Origin: Radicibacter daui
GTDB taxonomy: Bacteria > Pseudomonadota > Alphaproteobacteria > Radicibacterales > Radicibacteraceae
Assembly: GCA_030657355.1 (NCBI GenBank)
Contig: CP131056.1
Coordinates: 761,001-825,000 of the forward strand
DNA: 64,000 nt
Direction: 5' to 3'
Below, one piece after another: positions 45,392-53,757 of the stretch. Made by a program: the position numbers and the translations under genes. The first letter of the stretch is position 1, and the number at the start of each line of letters is the position of its first letter. The notes beneath the pieces are model-generated. The model was not told the DNA's origin and did no database searches. It worked only from the letters and a program-made list of their open reading frames with translations.

Positions 45392-46223
45392 GGTAATGCC
45401 TAACGAAGCTGGACCAAATCTGAGAGGATTTGGGTATGGCGAGTTGCACGGCATGTGGTTTTGGCTGGAGCTGGGTGCTTTCCGACGGGCGCCTGAAATG
45501 CCGTCGGTGCGGGCATCGCTGGCGGCGGCGAAGCTTATGGGACGCCTCGCGGCTGGACAGCCGGACCAAGACTGAACTGGTGCAGCGTTTTGTGTGGGGT
45601 GTGCCGGTCTATCGGCAGCGCTTTTCGCTGGCGGCTAGCCGTCCGGCGAGAGAGCGGTTTTACCGGCTCATCCGGTTTGCGATGGCACAGGCCGAGCAGC
45701 TGCGCGAACCCTTTGAAGGCAGCCTTGAATGCGACGAAACCACCTTTGGCGGCGCGCGCAAAGGCAAACGGGGCTGGGGTGCGGCCGGCAAGGTGATCGT
45801 CTTCGGGATCATCAAGCGCAATGGTCTTGTAAAGGCCGAGCCGATCCCTGCGCACGACCGGGCCTCGATCATGCAGGTGATCCAGGCGCACAGCCGGGAA
45901 GGCTCACTCTATTACACCGACCAGTGGCAGGCCTATGCCACCTTGCGCCTGCGCGGCGACCATGTCGTGATCCGCAAGGAGAAGGGGCGCCCCGTCGGCA
46001 GAGACCATATCAACGGCATCGAAGGCTTCTGGTCTTATGCCAAAAACTGGCTCTATCCGTACCGGGGCGTACCGAAAAAGTTCTTCCATCTCTACCTGGG
46101 TGAAACCTGCTACCGGTTCAACCATCGAGACGAAGACCTCAAGCCCTTGATTATCAAACTCTTGAAGGCAACCGCCTTCGAGGAAATTGACATCAATCCG
46201 GTCCAGGTTAGTTAGGCATTACC
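45392..46223 (+). mobile_element. IS1595-family insertion sequence, intact
   Basis: 832-bp element. The terminal inverted repeats are 24 bases, beginning GGTAATGCCTAAC at both ends (22 of 24 identical). An 8-bp target duplication TTAAATAA flanks it (45384-45391 and 46224-46231), the size typical of this family. The transposase frame is intact. Confidence 0.95.
45436..46215 (+). CDS. IS1595-family transposase
   Basis: A 259-residue ISXO2-type DDE transposase. An N-terminal zinc ribbon (CTAC...CRRC) precedes the catalytic core: Asp in LECDETTFGG, Asp in YYTDQWQAY, and the acidic residue in HINGIEGFWSYAK. Start ATG 45436. A 59-bp remnant of a second copy's 3' end lies at 60972-61030. Confidence 0.93.
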   Translation: MASCTACGFGWSWVLSDGRLKCRRCGHRWRRRSLWDASRLDSRTKTELVQRFVWGVPVYRQRFSLAASRPARERFYRLIRFAMAQAEQLREPFEGSLECDETTFGGARKGKRGWGAAGKVIVFGIIKRNGLVKAEPIPAHDRASIMQVIQAHSREGSLYYTDQWQAYATLRLRGDHVVIRKEKGRPVGRDHINGIEGFWSYAKNWLYPYRGVPKKFFHLYLGETCYRFNHRDEDLKPLIIKLLKATAFEEIDINPVQVS

Positions 46224-46255
46224 TTAAATAATGTCCCGATATCCCGATCAGTGCT

Positions 46256-46624
46256 TCAAGCGGGTTTCGCTGTGCGTTTAGGGGGCGAAGCTGGTGAGGG
46301 CGATGCCGCTAGGGCTTCGAGCTGCCGTACAGCGACCTGTAAGTCCCTATCTTGCAGAGTTCGCGCGATGTTCATCAGTCGCGCGAGCAATTCGGCCCGA
46401 TGAGGGGGCTCGTCGTGATCAACATCAAAGAAATCACGAACAGGCACATGCAGGGCTGTCCCCAGTCGCTCCAGCGTTTCAAAATTCGGTAGGCTGAGGC
46501 CTCTTTCCAAATTCGAAATAGCGTCGACTGACCGGTCTATTAAGTCGGCCAGTCGCTCCTGAGACAATCCCTGAGCCTTTCGCAGGTCCCTGAGCCGTCG
46601 TCCTACGCGGTCTTTTAGTGTCAT
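46256..46624 (-). CDS. XRE-family regulator
   Basis: A 122-residue HTH_3 repressor (LRDLRKAQGLSQERLADLID, ISNLERGLSLPNFETLERLG) with a short C-terminal helical tail. Divergent from a Sel1-repeat gene across a 312-base AT-rich gap that carries palindromes. It is a likely element-specific repressor. Confidence 0.85.
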   Translation of the reverse strand: MTLKDRVGRRLRDLRKAQGLSQERLADLIDRSVDAISNLERGLSLPNFETLERLGTALHVPVRDFFDVDHDEPPHRAELLARLMNIARTLQDRDLQVAVRQLEALAASPSPASPPKRTAKPA

Positions 46625-46670
46625 TCCCGGAGTGTTGTCCGGGTGTGTGGATTTTATAACGGACCATAAT

Positions 46671-46705
46671 CGGATTTTATGTGTTGAATCCGTATTAAAA
46701 ATACG
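46671..46705. promoter_or_regulatory. Overlapping palindromes in XRE/Sel1 intergenic region
   Basis: CGGATT-N10-AATCCG (46671-46692) and CGTATT-AAA-AATACG (46691-46705), both with perfect arms. The rest of the 312-base gap is strongly AT-rich, with no gene seen. Candidate XRE operators. Confidence 0.5.
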
Positions 46706-46936
46706 ACATCGTCGATCTTGGGCGAACGGAATGTTTGTTTTGCTGTCACGTTAATGGGTGAAAATATTAAACCCTACAATGATGGAGATTTTTGCCGTGT
46801 CCATGTCATGTGTAAAAAAATTCACGCCTGATAAAGAATTTATAAATAAAAAATATCCTCAATTATAAAATTTTTTGTATCAATATTATATAAATCATAA
46901 AAACTAACCGAAATGATGCGAATTTAGGAGGGTTAT

Positions 46937-47725
46937 GTGAGTTTTTTGTCGAATATCGTCGTCTTTTCTCTTGCGTCAGCGTTTTCCCTTCCTGTCATTG
47001 CGGGAGGAATTTCAGAAGACGGCGCAAGAAGCGCTATCGAGGCGTACAAGGCTAAAAACTATCAAATAGCTTGCAATAAATTTGCGGATCTAGCCGCGAA
47101 GAATGATCCAGTGGCCATATATTATCTTGGTTACGACGTTGATTTTAGTAATAGCTACTGCCTACCAATCACAAAAACATTGAAAATTTACACGGATTTC
47201 TGGTGGGGCATAGTCAGGGATCGCAATTTCAAAGACAAAATAAATAAACCAAATTCATCGCTGTTGATAGGATATATCTCAGGAGAAGCGGCTGGCAAAA
47301 TGATTGAAGTCTCTGCGGAAGCAGGATATGGACCAGCTCAAACTCGTCTAGGTCAATTATACATGAGATTTGAAGTTGATGCTTATTTTGTTCGTAATTT
47401 GGATCTAGCAGCTAAATGGTTGCAAAAAGGAAGTGAGTCCGGTAGCGATCTCGCTGAATATCTTCTCGGCGTTTTGGCTGAAAATGGGGCCGCGCAAGGG
47501 ACGCCGGCTGAGCATTATATTAAGGCTGCTGACCGTGGAAACTTTTATTCAATGCAATTAGTCGCGCAAAATATGTACAATGGGGATAATGGATTCCCAA
47601 AAGATAGGGAAAAGGCGCTTTATTATCTTAAAATTCTTGCCAATCAGAACGAAGACATGAATAAGAAGAAATGGGCAATTACAGTGATTCAAAATTTGTA
47701 CAATCAAAACGTCTATAGAAATTAA
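46937..47725 (+). CDS. Secreted Sel1-repeat protein, AT-rich
   Basis: A 262-residue protein with a Sec signal peptide (LASAFSLPVIAGG) and several Sel1-like repeats (AGYGPAQTRLGQLYMRFEVD, GSDLAEYLLGVLAENGAAQG, YSMQLVAQNMYNGDNGFPKD). The start is GTG 46937, with a perfect AGGAGG in front. Its base composition is far more AT-rich than the chromosome, a sign of transfer. Sel1 proteins act as protein-protein scaffolds; target unknown. Confidence 0.82.
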   Translation: MSFLSNIVVFSLASAFSLPVIAGGISEDGARSAIEAYKAKNYQIACNKFADLAAKNDPVAIYYLGYDVDFSNSYCLPITKTLKIYTDFWWGIVRDRNFKDKINKPNSSLLIGYISGEAAGKMIEVSAEAGYGPAQTRLGQLYMRFEVDAYFVRNLDLAAKWLQKGSESGSDLAEYLLGVLAENGAAQGTPAEHYIKAADRGNFYSMQLVAQNMYNGDNGFPKDREKALYYLKILANQNEDMNKKKWAITVIQNLYNQNVYRN

Positions 47726-48110
47726 TAATTGCTGGTTAGAACGTAATTTTTAAATAGGGAATTTTAAAATAAATGCAATTTAGCGGGCATATTATCTATT
47801 AAGTGAGTTTTTTTTGGGAGGATGCGGAGAGTTTTATTTACGCTTATAGGTGTGCGCGGTTCTGCTATCTCTGATGGAACGCCATAACTTTTTGGCGTCT
47901 TTTTGTGTTTTATAAATATTTTAAATAGAGAATATCAGGAGAATTTCTTAAAAAAGAGTAGATTTTGAGACTTCTTCCAAAAGTCAAGAATTTTATTTGC
48001 ATTTTTGAGGCGGATTTCCGCCCGGATCCCCCGTTTCCAAAATTTTTAATCGTTAAGGGCCCCCGCCAGTAGCAATTGTGCCTGGCCTCTACCAGAGGGC
48101 TAAACAAATT
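47726..48110. other. AT-rich gap with weak terminator
   Basis: No gene seen. A short stem ACGCC...GGCGT followed by CTTTTTG at 47878-47906 may end the Sel1 transcript, and GGCGGATTTCCGCC at 48010-48023 forms a small hairpin. Confidence 0.4.
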
Positions 48111-50906
48111 ATGAAAGATATGGGGAAAACGGATCGCATCGCCGGATCCGTAAATGAGTTCTGTTCTGCTGTGGGTATCGGTAGGACGCTTTTCTATCGG
48201 GAAGTCAGGCAGGGGCGTATCCGGATATTGAAGGCAGGCAGGAAAACGCTTGTTCCTGTCGCTGAACGAGAGGCCTATCTGAGGATCCTTGGGGGGGGCG
48301 GCCAAATGAAGCGCCACCACCAGTCGATTCCCTTTGCCGACATCAATGCCGCAGCCAGTCAGATTTTCCCCGAGCTCATCCGGCAGTGGTTTCCGAGCGG
48401 GCGAGCCAACGGTAATACGTGGCGCGTTGGAAATCTGGCGGGGGAGCCAGGTCGGTCGCTGAGTATTATAGTGTCTGGACCGCAATGTGGCCGCTGGAAG
48501 GATTTTGCTACCAATCAAGGCGGGGCTGATCCGATCTCGCTGTTTGCAGCTAAGTTGGGGGTCGGCCAGGCTGAGGGCGCCATGCAACTTGGCCAGATGC
48601 TGGGGGTGGGAGGGGCTGGCGGCCAGCGCTTTTCCGATAGTCGCCCCCCATCCCGGAGCCTTGAAAAGACGGCTGTGTCGTCTTCCATGGTCGATGATGA
48701 GCAGGCTGGACGCATTGGCAAGGCTCAAGCCTTACTCCGAGACTGCGTACCGGTCGGTGGAACGCCTGCCAGCCACTACCTTGCGGAACGTGCAATTGAC
48801 CCGGAGAAATTGCCTGTCGCCGAAGTTGGGTGGCATCAGTCGAGCGGCGCCGTTTTGTATGCTGCTCGAAACCCGAACGGGGTTCTGACGGCTGTTCAGC
48901 GCGTCTTTCTCGACCCGGACGGCAGGGCGCAGATAGGGGTGGCGGGCAGGAAGAATAAGCGGACAAACGGCGTGCTAAAGGGCTCTGCCTTTACGCTCGC
49001 TGGAAACGGCTCCGACATCCTTATTTGTGATGGTCCAGAAGATGCCTTGTCCCTATGGCAGGCGACCGGTGCTCCGGTTCGGTGCGCCTTCGGCATGGAC
49101 TGGGGGGAGATTCCCCTGCCCGAGAGTGGGGCGGTGGTTTTGGTCGCTGACAATGACGATCAGGATAGCGCTGCTGACAATGCGGTCACAAAGGCCGCCA
49201 GTCGCCTAATGGAGCGGGGCTATCGTGTGAAACTCACGCGTCCCCCAGCCGATGTTAAGGATGCCAACGATCTGCTGCGGAAACTGGGCCCTGATGCCGT
49301 CAGGTCAATGGTGGCTGCTGCTGAGCAGGTACCTGCGGCGGAGCTTGGGCAAGAGGGCGCTCCTACCGACCTCAAGTCGGAGGTTATTCGCCTTAGTAAA
49401 CTCGACCCGCTTGACTACGCGCTGGAGCAGAGTGCGGCTGCAGCACGCTTCGGACTGAAGCTCGCAGTCTTGGAACGATTGGTTGAGGCAGCTCGCTCAC
49501 GTAAAACGTCAGTAGGAGGTTTGGACCTATTTCCTGTCATCGAGCCTTGGCCCTCGCCAGTGCCGCTCGGGGAGCTTCTTGACGATATGTGCGACACCAT
49601 GCGGCGCTTTATTGTCTGTGACCCCGGCGTTTTGAAGGCTGTGGCGTTGTGGGCGGCGTTTACGTGGCTGATCGACAAAGTGCAAGTGGCCCCTCTCTTG
49701 GTGATCACAGCGCCCGAGAAACGCTGCGGAAAGTCAATGCTTCTTTCTCTGCTTAAGCGGCTGGTTCGTCGCCCTCTGCCCGCCGCCAATATTACGACGG
49801 CCGCCACCTTTCGGGCTCTTGCTGGTTGGAAGCCGACCTTGCTGATTGATGAGGCCGACACCTTTTTGGGAGGGAATGCCGAATTGCGGGGCATTCTCAA
49901 CTCGGGACAGACCCGCGACTTCGCCTACTCTCTCCGTATCGAGGGTGATAGTCGCGAACTGATGGCTTACGGGACCTGGGGAGCAAAGGCGATTGCCGGT
50001 ATTGGTCACTTGGAAGGCACCATTATGGATCGCTCGATTGTGGTGGAACTCCGCCGTAAACGGGAGGGAGAGGTGGTGGAAAAACTGCGCCATGCTGAGC
50101 CGGAAGACTTTGAACGGTTGGCCCGAATGCTCGCCCGCTTTGCACAAGATGCAGGGGAAATGATCGGGGCGATGCGACCTGACGCGCCCGTTGAGTTGAA
50201 TGACCGCGCGCAAGATAACTGGGAGCCACTCTTGGCTATCGCCGATCATGCCGGGGGGCATTGGCCAGAAACCGCGCGGGCAGCCGCTTTGCAAATTTCA
50301 GGAAAAGAAAGTGAGGCGCTGTCCGTATCTGCGGAGTTGCTGTCCGACATCCGCGATATCTTCGAGCGTCTGGGATGCGACAAGATTACGACGGTTGATC
50401 TGCTGGCGGCGCTAAATGCGAACGAGACGGCGCCTTGGTCGACCTATAACAAGGGGGAGCCTTTGACGCCGCGCAATCTCGCTAAATTGCTTGGAGAATA
50501 CCGCATTAGGCCGCGCAATATTTCGCTGAAAGGGACGAGTCCGAAGGGGTACCTTACGAGCAACTTCGAGGACGCTTTTGGACGATATCTGCCGCCAAAG
50601 GCCGCAGCGGCTGAGGTGGCCTCAATGTCACCGGCTCCGAAGCTGTCGGATTTTTCCAGTCCGCCAGGGGCGGATTTCACGCCGTCATTGCCTCCGCCGG
50701 GAACTCCCTTTCCCCCGCCACCTACTCCGCCACCATATGTGGCCCCGAAGTCTGTATCGTCGTTTGGCGCCGGACGGCGGCCCATGCCGAATAGCGGACA
50801 TCCGCAGCCTCTGGCGGCGGATGTCTCGCCTTCCGCTGGTCTCAAGGCCGCAGAAAGCCTAGATCCTAGCGTTATAGCGGATAAATCGAAAGGTACTGGA
50901 GAGTAG
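48111..50906 (+). CDS. Excisionase-like HTH fused to primase-helicase (P4 alpha-like)
   Basis: A 931-residue single frame. Residues 1-62 are an excisionase-type HTH (SVNEFCSAVGIGRTLFYREV). A replication protein starts at an internal ATG (48306): a primase-like N-terminal region, a TOPRIM (DILICDGPEDALSLWQAT, VLVADNDDQDS), then a DUF3631-type helicase with Walker A APEKRCGKSMLL, Walker B TLLIDEAD and an Arg finger near DRSIVVELRR, and a Pro-rich tail. It probably primes and unwinds the element's own DNA. The fusion crosses a G8 tract; one G less would end the HTH at a TGA overlapping the internal ATG. The first start could instead be the GTG at 48078 or the ATG at 48120. Confidence 0.85.
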   Translation: MKDMGKTDRIAGSVNEFCSAVGIGRTLFYREVRQGRIRILKAGRKTLVPVAEREAYLRILGGGGQMKRHHQSIPFADINAAASQIFPELIRQWFPSGRANGNTWRVGNLAGEPGRSLSIIVSGPQCGRWKDFATNQGGADPISLFAAKLGVGQAEGAMQLGQMLGVGGAGGQRFSDSRPPSRSLEKTAVSSSMVDDEQAGRIGKAQALLRDCVPVGGTPASHYLAERAIDPEKLPVAEVGWHQSSGAVLYAARNPNGVLTAVQRVFLDPDGRAQIGVAGRKNKRTNGVLKGSAFTLAGNGSDILICDGPEDALSLWQATGAPVRCAFGMDWGEIPLPESGAVVLVADNDDQDSAADNAVTKAASRLMERGYRVKLTRPPADVKDANDLLRKLGPDAVRSMVAAAEQVPAAELGQEGAPTDLKSEVIRLSKLDPLDYALEQSAAAARFGLKLAVLERLVEAARSRKTSVGGLDLFPVIEPWPSPVPLGELLDDMCDTMRRFIVCDPGVLKAVALWAAFTWLIDKVQVAPLLVITAPEKRCGKSMLLSLLKRLVRRPLPAANITTAATFRALAGWKPTLLIDEADTFLGGNAELRGILNSGQTRDFAYSLRIEGDSRELMAYGTWGAKAIAGIGHLEGTIMDRSIVVELRRKREGEVVEKLRHAEPEDFERLARMLARFAQDAGEMIGAMRPDAPVELNDRAQDNWEPLLAIADHAGGHWPETARAAALQISGKESEALSVSAELLSDIRDIFERLGCDKITTVDLLAALNANETAPWSTYNKGEPLTPRNLAKLLGEYRIRPRNISLKGTSPKGYLTSNFEDAFGRYLPPKAAAAEVASMSPAPKLSDFSSPPGADFTPSLPPPGTPFPPPPTPPPYVAPKSVSSFGAGRRPMPNSGHPQPLAADVSPSAGLKAAESLDPSVIADKSKGTGE
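48291..48298 (+). other. G8 homopolymer at the HTH-primase junction
   Basis: Eight Gs. With G8 the reading continues LGGGGQ into the primase ATG. With G7 the first frame would read LGGAAK and stop at a TGA that overlaps the primase ATG by four bases (ATGA). Confidence 0.7.
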
Positions 50907-50920
50907 TCTCTGAAGAGATG

Positions 50921-50974
50921 TATCCGCGCCCCGCTGCTACCGACCAAGCCGGTGGCAGCGGCGGGGCGCGGATA
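50921..50974. repeat. Long hairpin after the primase gene
   Basis: Perfect 14-bp arms TATCCGCGCCCCGC and GCGGGGCGCGGATA, with a further paired inner segment (TGCTACCG with CGGTGGCA). No T run follows on either strand. It could be a terminator-like or replication structure. Confidence 0.65.
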
Positions 50975-50998
50975 GTGTCCCGACGAGAAGCGGGCTCT

Positions 50999-51130
50999 GG
51001 ATATTGTTCCGAAAATACAAATATAAAATGCAGATAGTTATCCATATTTTAATTATTATTTGAAATTTTAATTATTTTACTTTTGGAATTTCATATAATT
51101 TTGAAACTATAAGGGGGCGCAATTATAGTG
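50999..51130. other. AT-rich tract, possible origin region
   Basis: Strongly AT-rich, non-coding, between the primase hairpin and the next gene. AT-rich tracts next to a replication protein often hold the element's origin. No iterons were recognised. Confidence 0.3.
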
Positions 51131-51163
51131 ATCTTGTAACATGCGCCCATAGAGGGCTGTGCT

Positions 51164-51991
51164 ATGGACATCGGTTTGCTGTCTTTTCGATTTGATTCAA
51201 ATTATCCGCGCGTAACTCAGCACTATATAGCCTGGCTTGTTGAAGCCCTTCAGAAATATGAAGACCAGGAAGGCGGTTTGCCTGAACTCGTGCTGTGTGC
51301 AGGGTTCACATGCATGGACCCCAACGGCCTTTCAATTTTGCAGCGCGAGTTGGGGCACAAAAGGATATCGCTCGGGATTGAAATGCTTGACCCGGGAGAT
51401 GATCCCCTCGTTGAGCCCACAGGCCTAAAGGGCAGTGGCCAGTTTTATGTTCTAGGCAACGGTAAGTGTCTGATGCTTGGGCCGAGACAGCAATTTTCGT
51501 CAACAGGCAATGTTGATGAGGTCCGGGCTGGGAATGTCGTTGCGGGTCTCGCTGTCGATGGTGGAAGGCGCTTTTCCACGCAGTCGCTTCAAATTGGCTG
51601 GCTAGAGTGTGGCGAGATAAATTTGCTGCGCTGTCAGCAAGATGGTTCGGTTGCCGTTAGATATCCCGCTCTGGAGCAGCCCTTCTTTGACGCCATGGCA
51701 TCGCTCGACATCATCCTCAATCCCCAGCACACGAGAATGAGTAGGCTTCATCTGCTGAGGCGTAAGGTTGATGCTCTCTCTGAGGGGGCGATTGTCAACG
51801 CTCCCTCCGGGAGGCACTGGCCCGTTTATGTGGGGACGGCAAACTGGAACGAAGCCCGCCAGCGCAAATCGCAGGGAAATCTCCAGTCTATAATGTGCAA
51901 CGGGGATAATTTGACGCCGAGGATTACAGGTGAGACTGAGGATTATATCTTCGCCATTTATTCAGTGGAGGTGTCCCATCGCCCATATTAA
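51164..51991 (+). CDS. Orphan protein with nitrilase-like features
   Basis: A 275-residue protein that I do not recognise firmly. The start resembles the nitrilase superfamily (MDIGLLSFRF..., a helix, then LPELVLCAGFT), and a mid-protein LQIGWLECGEIN followed by LDIILNPQHTRMSRLHLLRR resembles the nucleophile Cys strand and following helix of carbon-nitrogen hydrolases. The catalytic Glu and Lys are unclear, so it may be inactive or unrelated. It lies alone between an AT-rich tract and a large inverted repeat on the accessory element. Confidence 0.6.
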   Translation: MDIGLLSFRFDSNYPRVTQHYIAWLVEALQKYEDQEGGLPELVLCAGFTCMDPNGLSILQRELGHKRISLGIEMLDPGDDPLVEPTGLKGSGQFYVLGNGKCLMLGPRQQFSSTGNVDEVRAGNVVAGLAVDGGRRFSTQSLQIGWLECGEINLLRCQQDGSVAVRYPALEQPFFDAMASLDIILNPQHTRMSRLHLLRRKVDALSEGAIVNAPSGRHWPVYVGTANWNEARQRKSQGNLQSIMCNGDNLTPRITGETEDYIFAIYSVEVSHRPY

Positions 51992-52056
51992 ACGCCATGC
52001 TAATTTGGAGCTCATTGGCGGCTCTCCGCTTGCGCGGCAGATTCTGTGTGGCGTGT

Positions 52057-52162
52057 ATTCCCTTACCCTGACACCTCCTTTTGGGGAGCGCATCTCTTAA
52101 GGCGGAGCGCTGTTGCGCCCGCCAAAGGCGCTCCCCAAAAGGAGGTGTCAGGGTAAGGGAAT
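52057..52162. repeat. 35-bp perfect inverted repeat, 106-base cruciform
   Basis: Arms 52057-52091 and 52128-52162 are perfectly complementary over 35 bases (outer end ATTCCCTTACCCTGACACC). The 36-base centre contains a second stem (GGCGGAGCGC with GCGCCCGCC). It starts 66 bases after the nitrilase-like gene. No target duplication is clear. It could be a MITE-like element, a replication origin structure or a strong bidirectional terminator. Confidence 0.85.
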
Positions 52163-52727
52163 GTTTATTAATAATAGTAATCATTATGATTTTGCGGGAT
52201 GTATAATAATCTCAATATATTTATTTTATAGTTCTGGGTGGCTGGGGCGTGATGGTTTTCGGGTGCGATCTCGCTATGGGTACCACTTCTGAGGCGATTT
52301 TCCGCTGATGGTCGAGAGACCGTAATCGTCTTATCGGGTGCCCTGGGTGTTGGCCTCGGTTTTTGGTGGTGGATCATCCGCGCAGGAATGGGGGAGGCGC
52401 TATGGGATTAACCAGAAGGTAGAAGGTCGTATCCAGGTGGAAGCGGCGCCCAAGGTGGGGCTGCCAACGGGTCCGAAAGTGCGCATTCGACAACGCTTTC
52501 CCTCGAAGAAGGGGCGACCATTGTTGTTTTCTGGCGGTACGCACTATCCACCAGACGATCCGCCACTGCGCCCAAGAAGGGCCTCGGCTCTAACCGCTTA
52601 GCGCCAGTTTGATCGCCCCGCCGAGTTCTGCGTCGGTTGATGTACGTAATTTATGTCGATCTCAACCGAGGTTGATGTTAAAAAGAGATTCGTTCGTTGT
52701 AAATATATTGTAAAAGCAGAAATCAGT
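52163..52727. other. 565-base gap, no confident gene
   Basis: The first part is AT-rich. A short forward frame at 52338-52601 has no clear start signal or family and was not called. The tail before 52728 is AT-rich again. Confidence 0.4.
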
Positions 52728-53069
52728 TTACTCAGTATATGTATAGCTTGCCGTCTCGCAGACATTTATTCTGCTTTTAACTAGATCGCTTCCGTCATCG
52801 AACACAGCCCTGAAGTCGAATTTGCAGGCGCCAGTGCCGTCATCAATGTCAATGATGATAGACTGGCCGGGTTCCAGTACGTCGGCGCCAAGGATGTCCT
52901 CTTCCCATGAATCGGTGCCGCTATTTGAGGCATAGAATTCTTCAATATTTCCGCCTGTTTTGTTGATTATTTCAACTCGGCGATCTGCTGCAGAGGCGGG
53001 CGCGACGGCCACGATCCAAAGGACACTTCCTAAGGCGCTAAGAACAGTTAATTTTTTGAGTATAGGCAA
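52728..53069 (-). CDS. Small secreted protein of unknown function
   Basis: A 113-residue protein with a Sec signal peptide (KLTVLSALGSVLWIVAVAPASA) and a mature beta-rich part with two Cys (GTGACKFDFRAVF, NVCETASY), possibly a disulfide. The frame opens at ATG 53084, which lacks a ribosome site. A TTG at 53069 has GGAGGG just in front and puts a basic residue pair right before the hydrophobic core, so I prefer it. No family recognised. Confidence 0.65.
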   Translation of the reverse strand: MPILKKLTVLSALGSVLWIVAVAPASAADRRVEIINKTGGNIEEFYASNSGTDSWEEDILGADVLEPGQSIIIDIDDGTGACKFDFRAVFDDGSDLVKSRINVCETASYTYTE

Positions 53070-53496
53070 TTGATAACCCTCCATGAAATTTTATTAGGAT
53101 GAATATGATATCAATCGCACAACGGTGGCGCAATAATTAAGATAGAGAATCATGTTAAGTCGTAGGTATTGCTTCTGTAATTCCAAAATTTACTCTCTTG
53201 GGTTCGGATTTAATCCCTTGCTTGAGGGCTAAAATGAGGGGCGCTCATTGTGGTTATTCAGCTTTCCTCATCTTCTATGCAAGCACTGCTGATGTTCTCA
53301 ACGCATTGCGCTGTAAGTGCCTAGCGCGCCTTATGTGTCCTATCAGGGGTCGGTGCTAGCGCGCCGAGGTTGCACATTCATGCCAAGCCCTGCAACCGGA
53401 GAGAGGGTTTCTGGGCTTTGCCACGCGGGCTTAAGCGTGGCCTTGGGCGAGCAGGTTCTTGCTCGGGTGAAGCCCCGATTTGGCAGGGATTTGCCT

Positions 53497-53534
53497 AAAA
53501 AAAGCCGGGCATCGCGCTGCAAGCTCGCGGCTTT
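53497..53534 (-). terminator. Minus-strand terminator without an assigned gene
   Basis: On the minus strand, AAAGCCG...CGGC is followed by seven Ts. It lies in the 690-base gap before the ABC operon. The rest of that gap has small hairpins (GCCACGC...GCGTGGC; CGAGCA...TGCTCG at about 53420-53466) but no gene I can support. Confidence 0.5.
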
Positions 53535-53675
53535 CTGGTGAACGAGCACCGATATGCGCGAAACTAACAGCCGAAGAAAAACGAAATTCTTCAGTGAATT
53601 AACGGGCACAGGTGGAGAGCCTCACCGTTCAAAACCACTCTCGAATTCGGCTCATTCAGGGGTTCGTGCTCCCGC

Positions 53676-53690
53676 TGGCACATCGCTTGC
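53676..53690 (+). promoter_or_regulatory. Sigma-54 (RpoN) promoter of ABC operon
   Basis: TGGCAC-ATCGC-TTGC matches the -24/-12 consensus TGGCAC-N5-TTGC at every fixed base. It lies 67 bases before the binding-protein ATG. A sigma-54 activator with an intact GAFTGA loop is encoded downstream in the same cassette. Confidence 0.8.
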
Positions 53691-53757
53691 GGAACAGGTG
53701 ATGGCGGTGCGTGCAGGCGCGCCGACCTAAGAGACCCTAATAATCGGGAGGAAATCG

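Noticed and set aside
52338-52601. 87-residue forward frame
   Set aside because: No ribosome site, Pro/Arg-rich, no family, and in a gap with mixed composition. It could be a decayed gene end.
53317-53541. 74-residue forward frame in the gap before the ABC operon
   Set aside because: It overlaps several hairpins and a minus-strand terminator and has no protein-like pattern.
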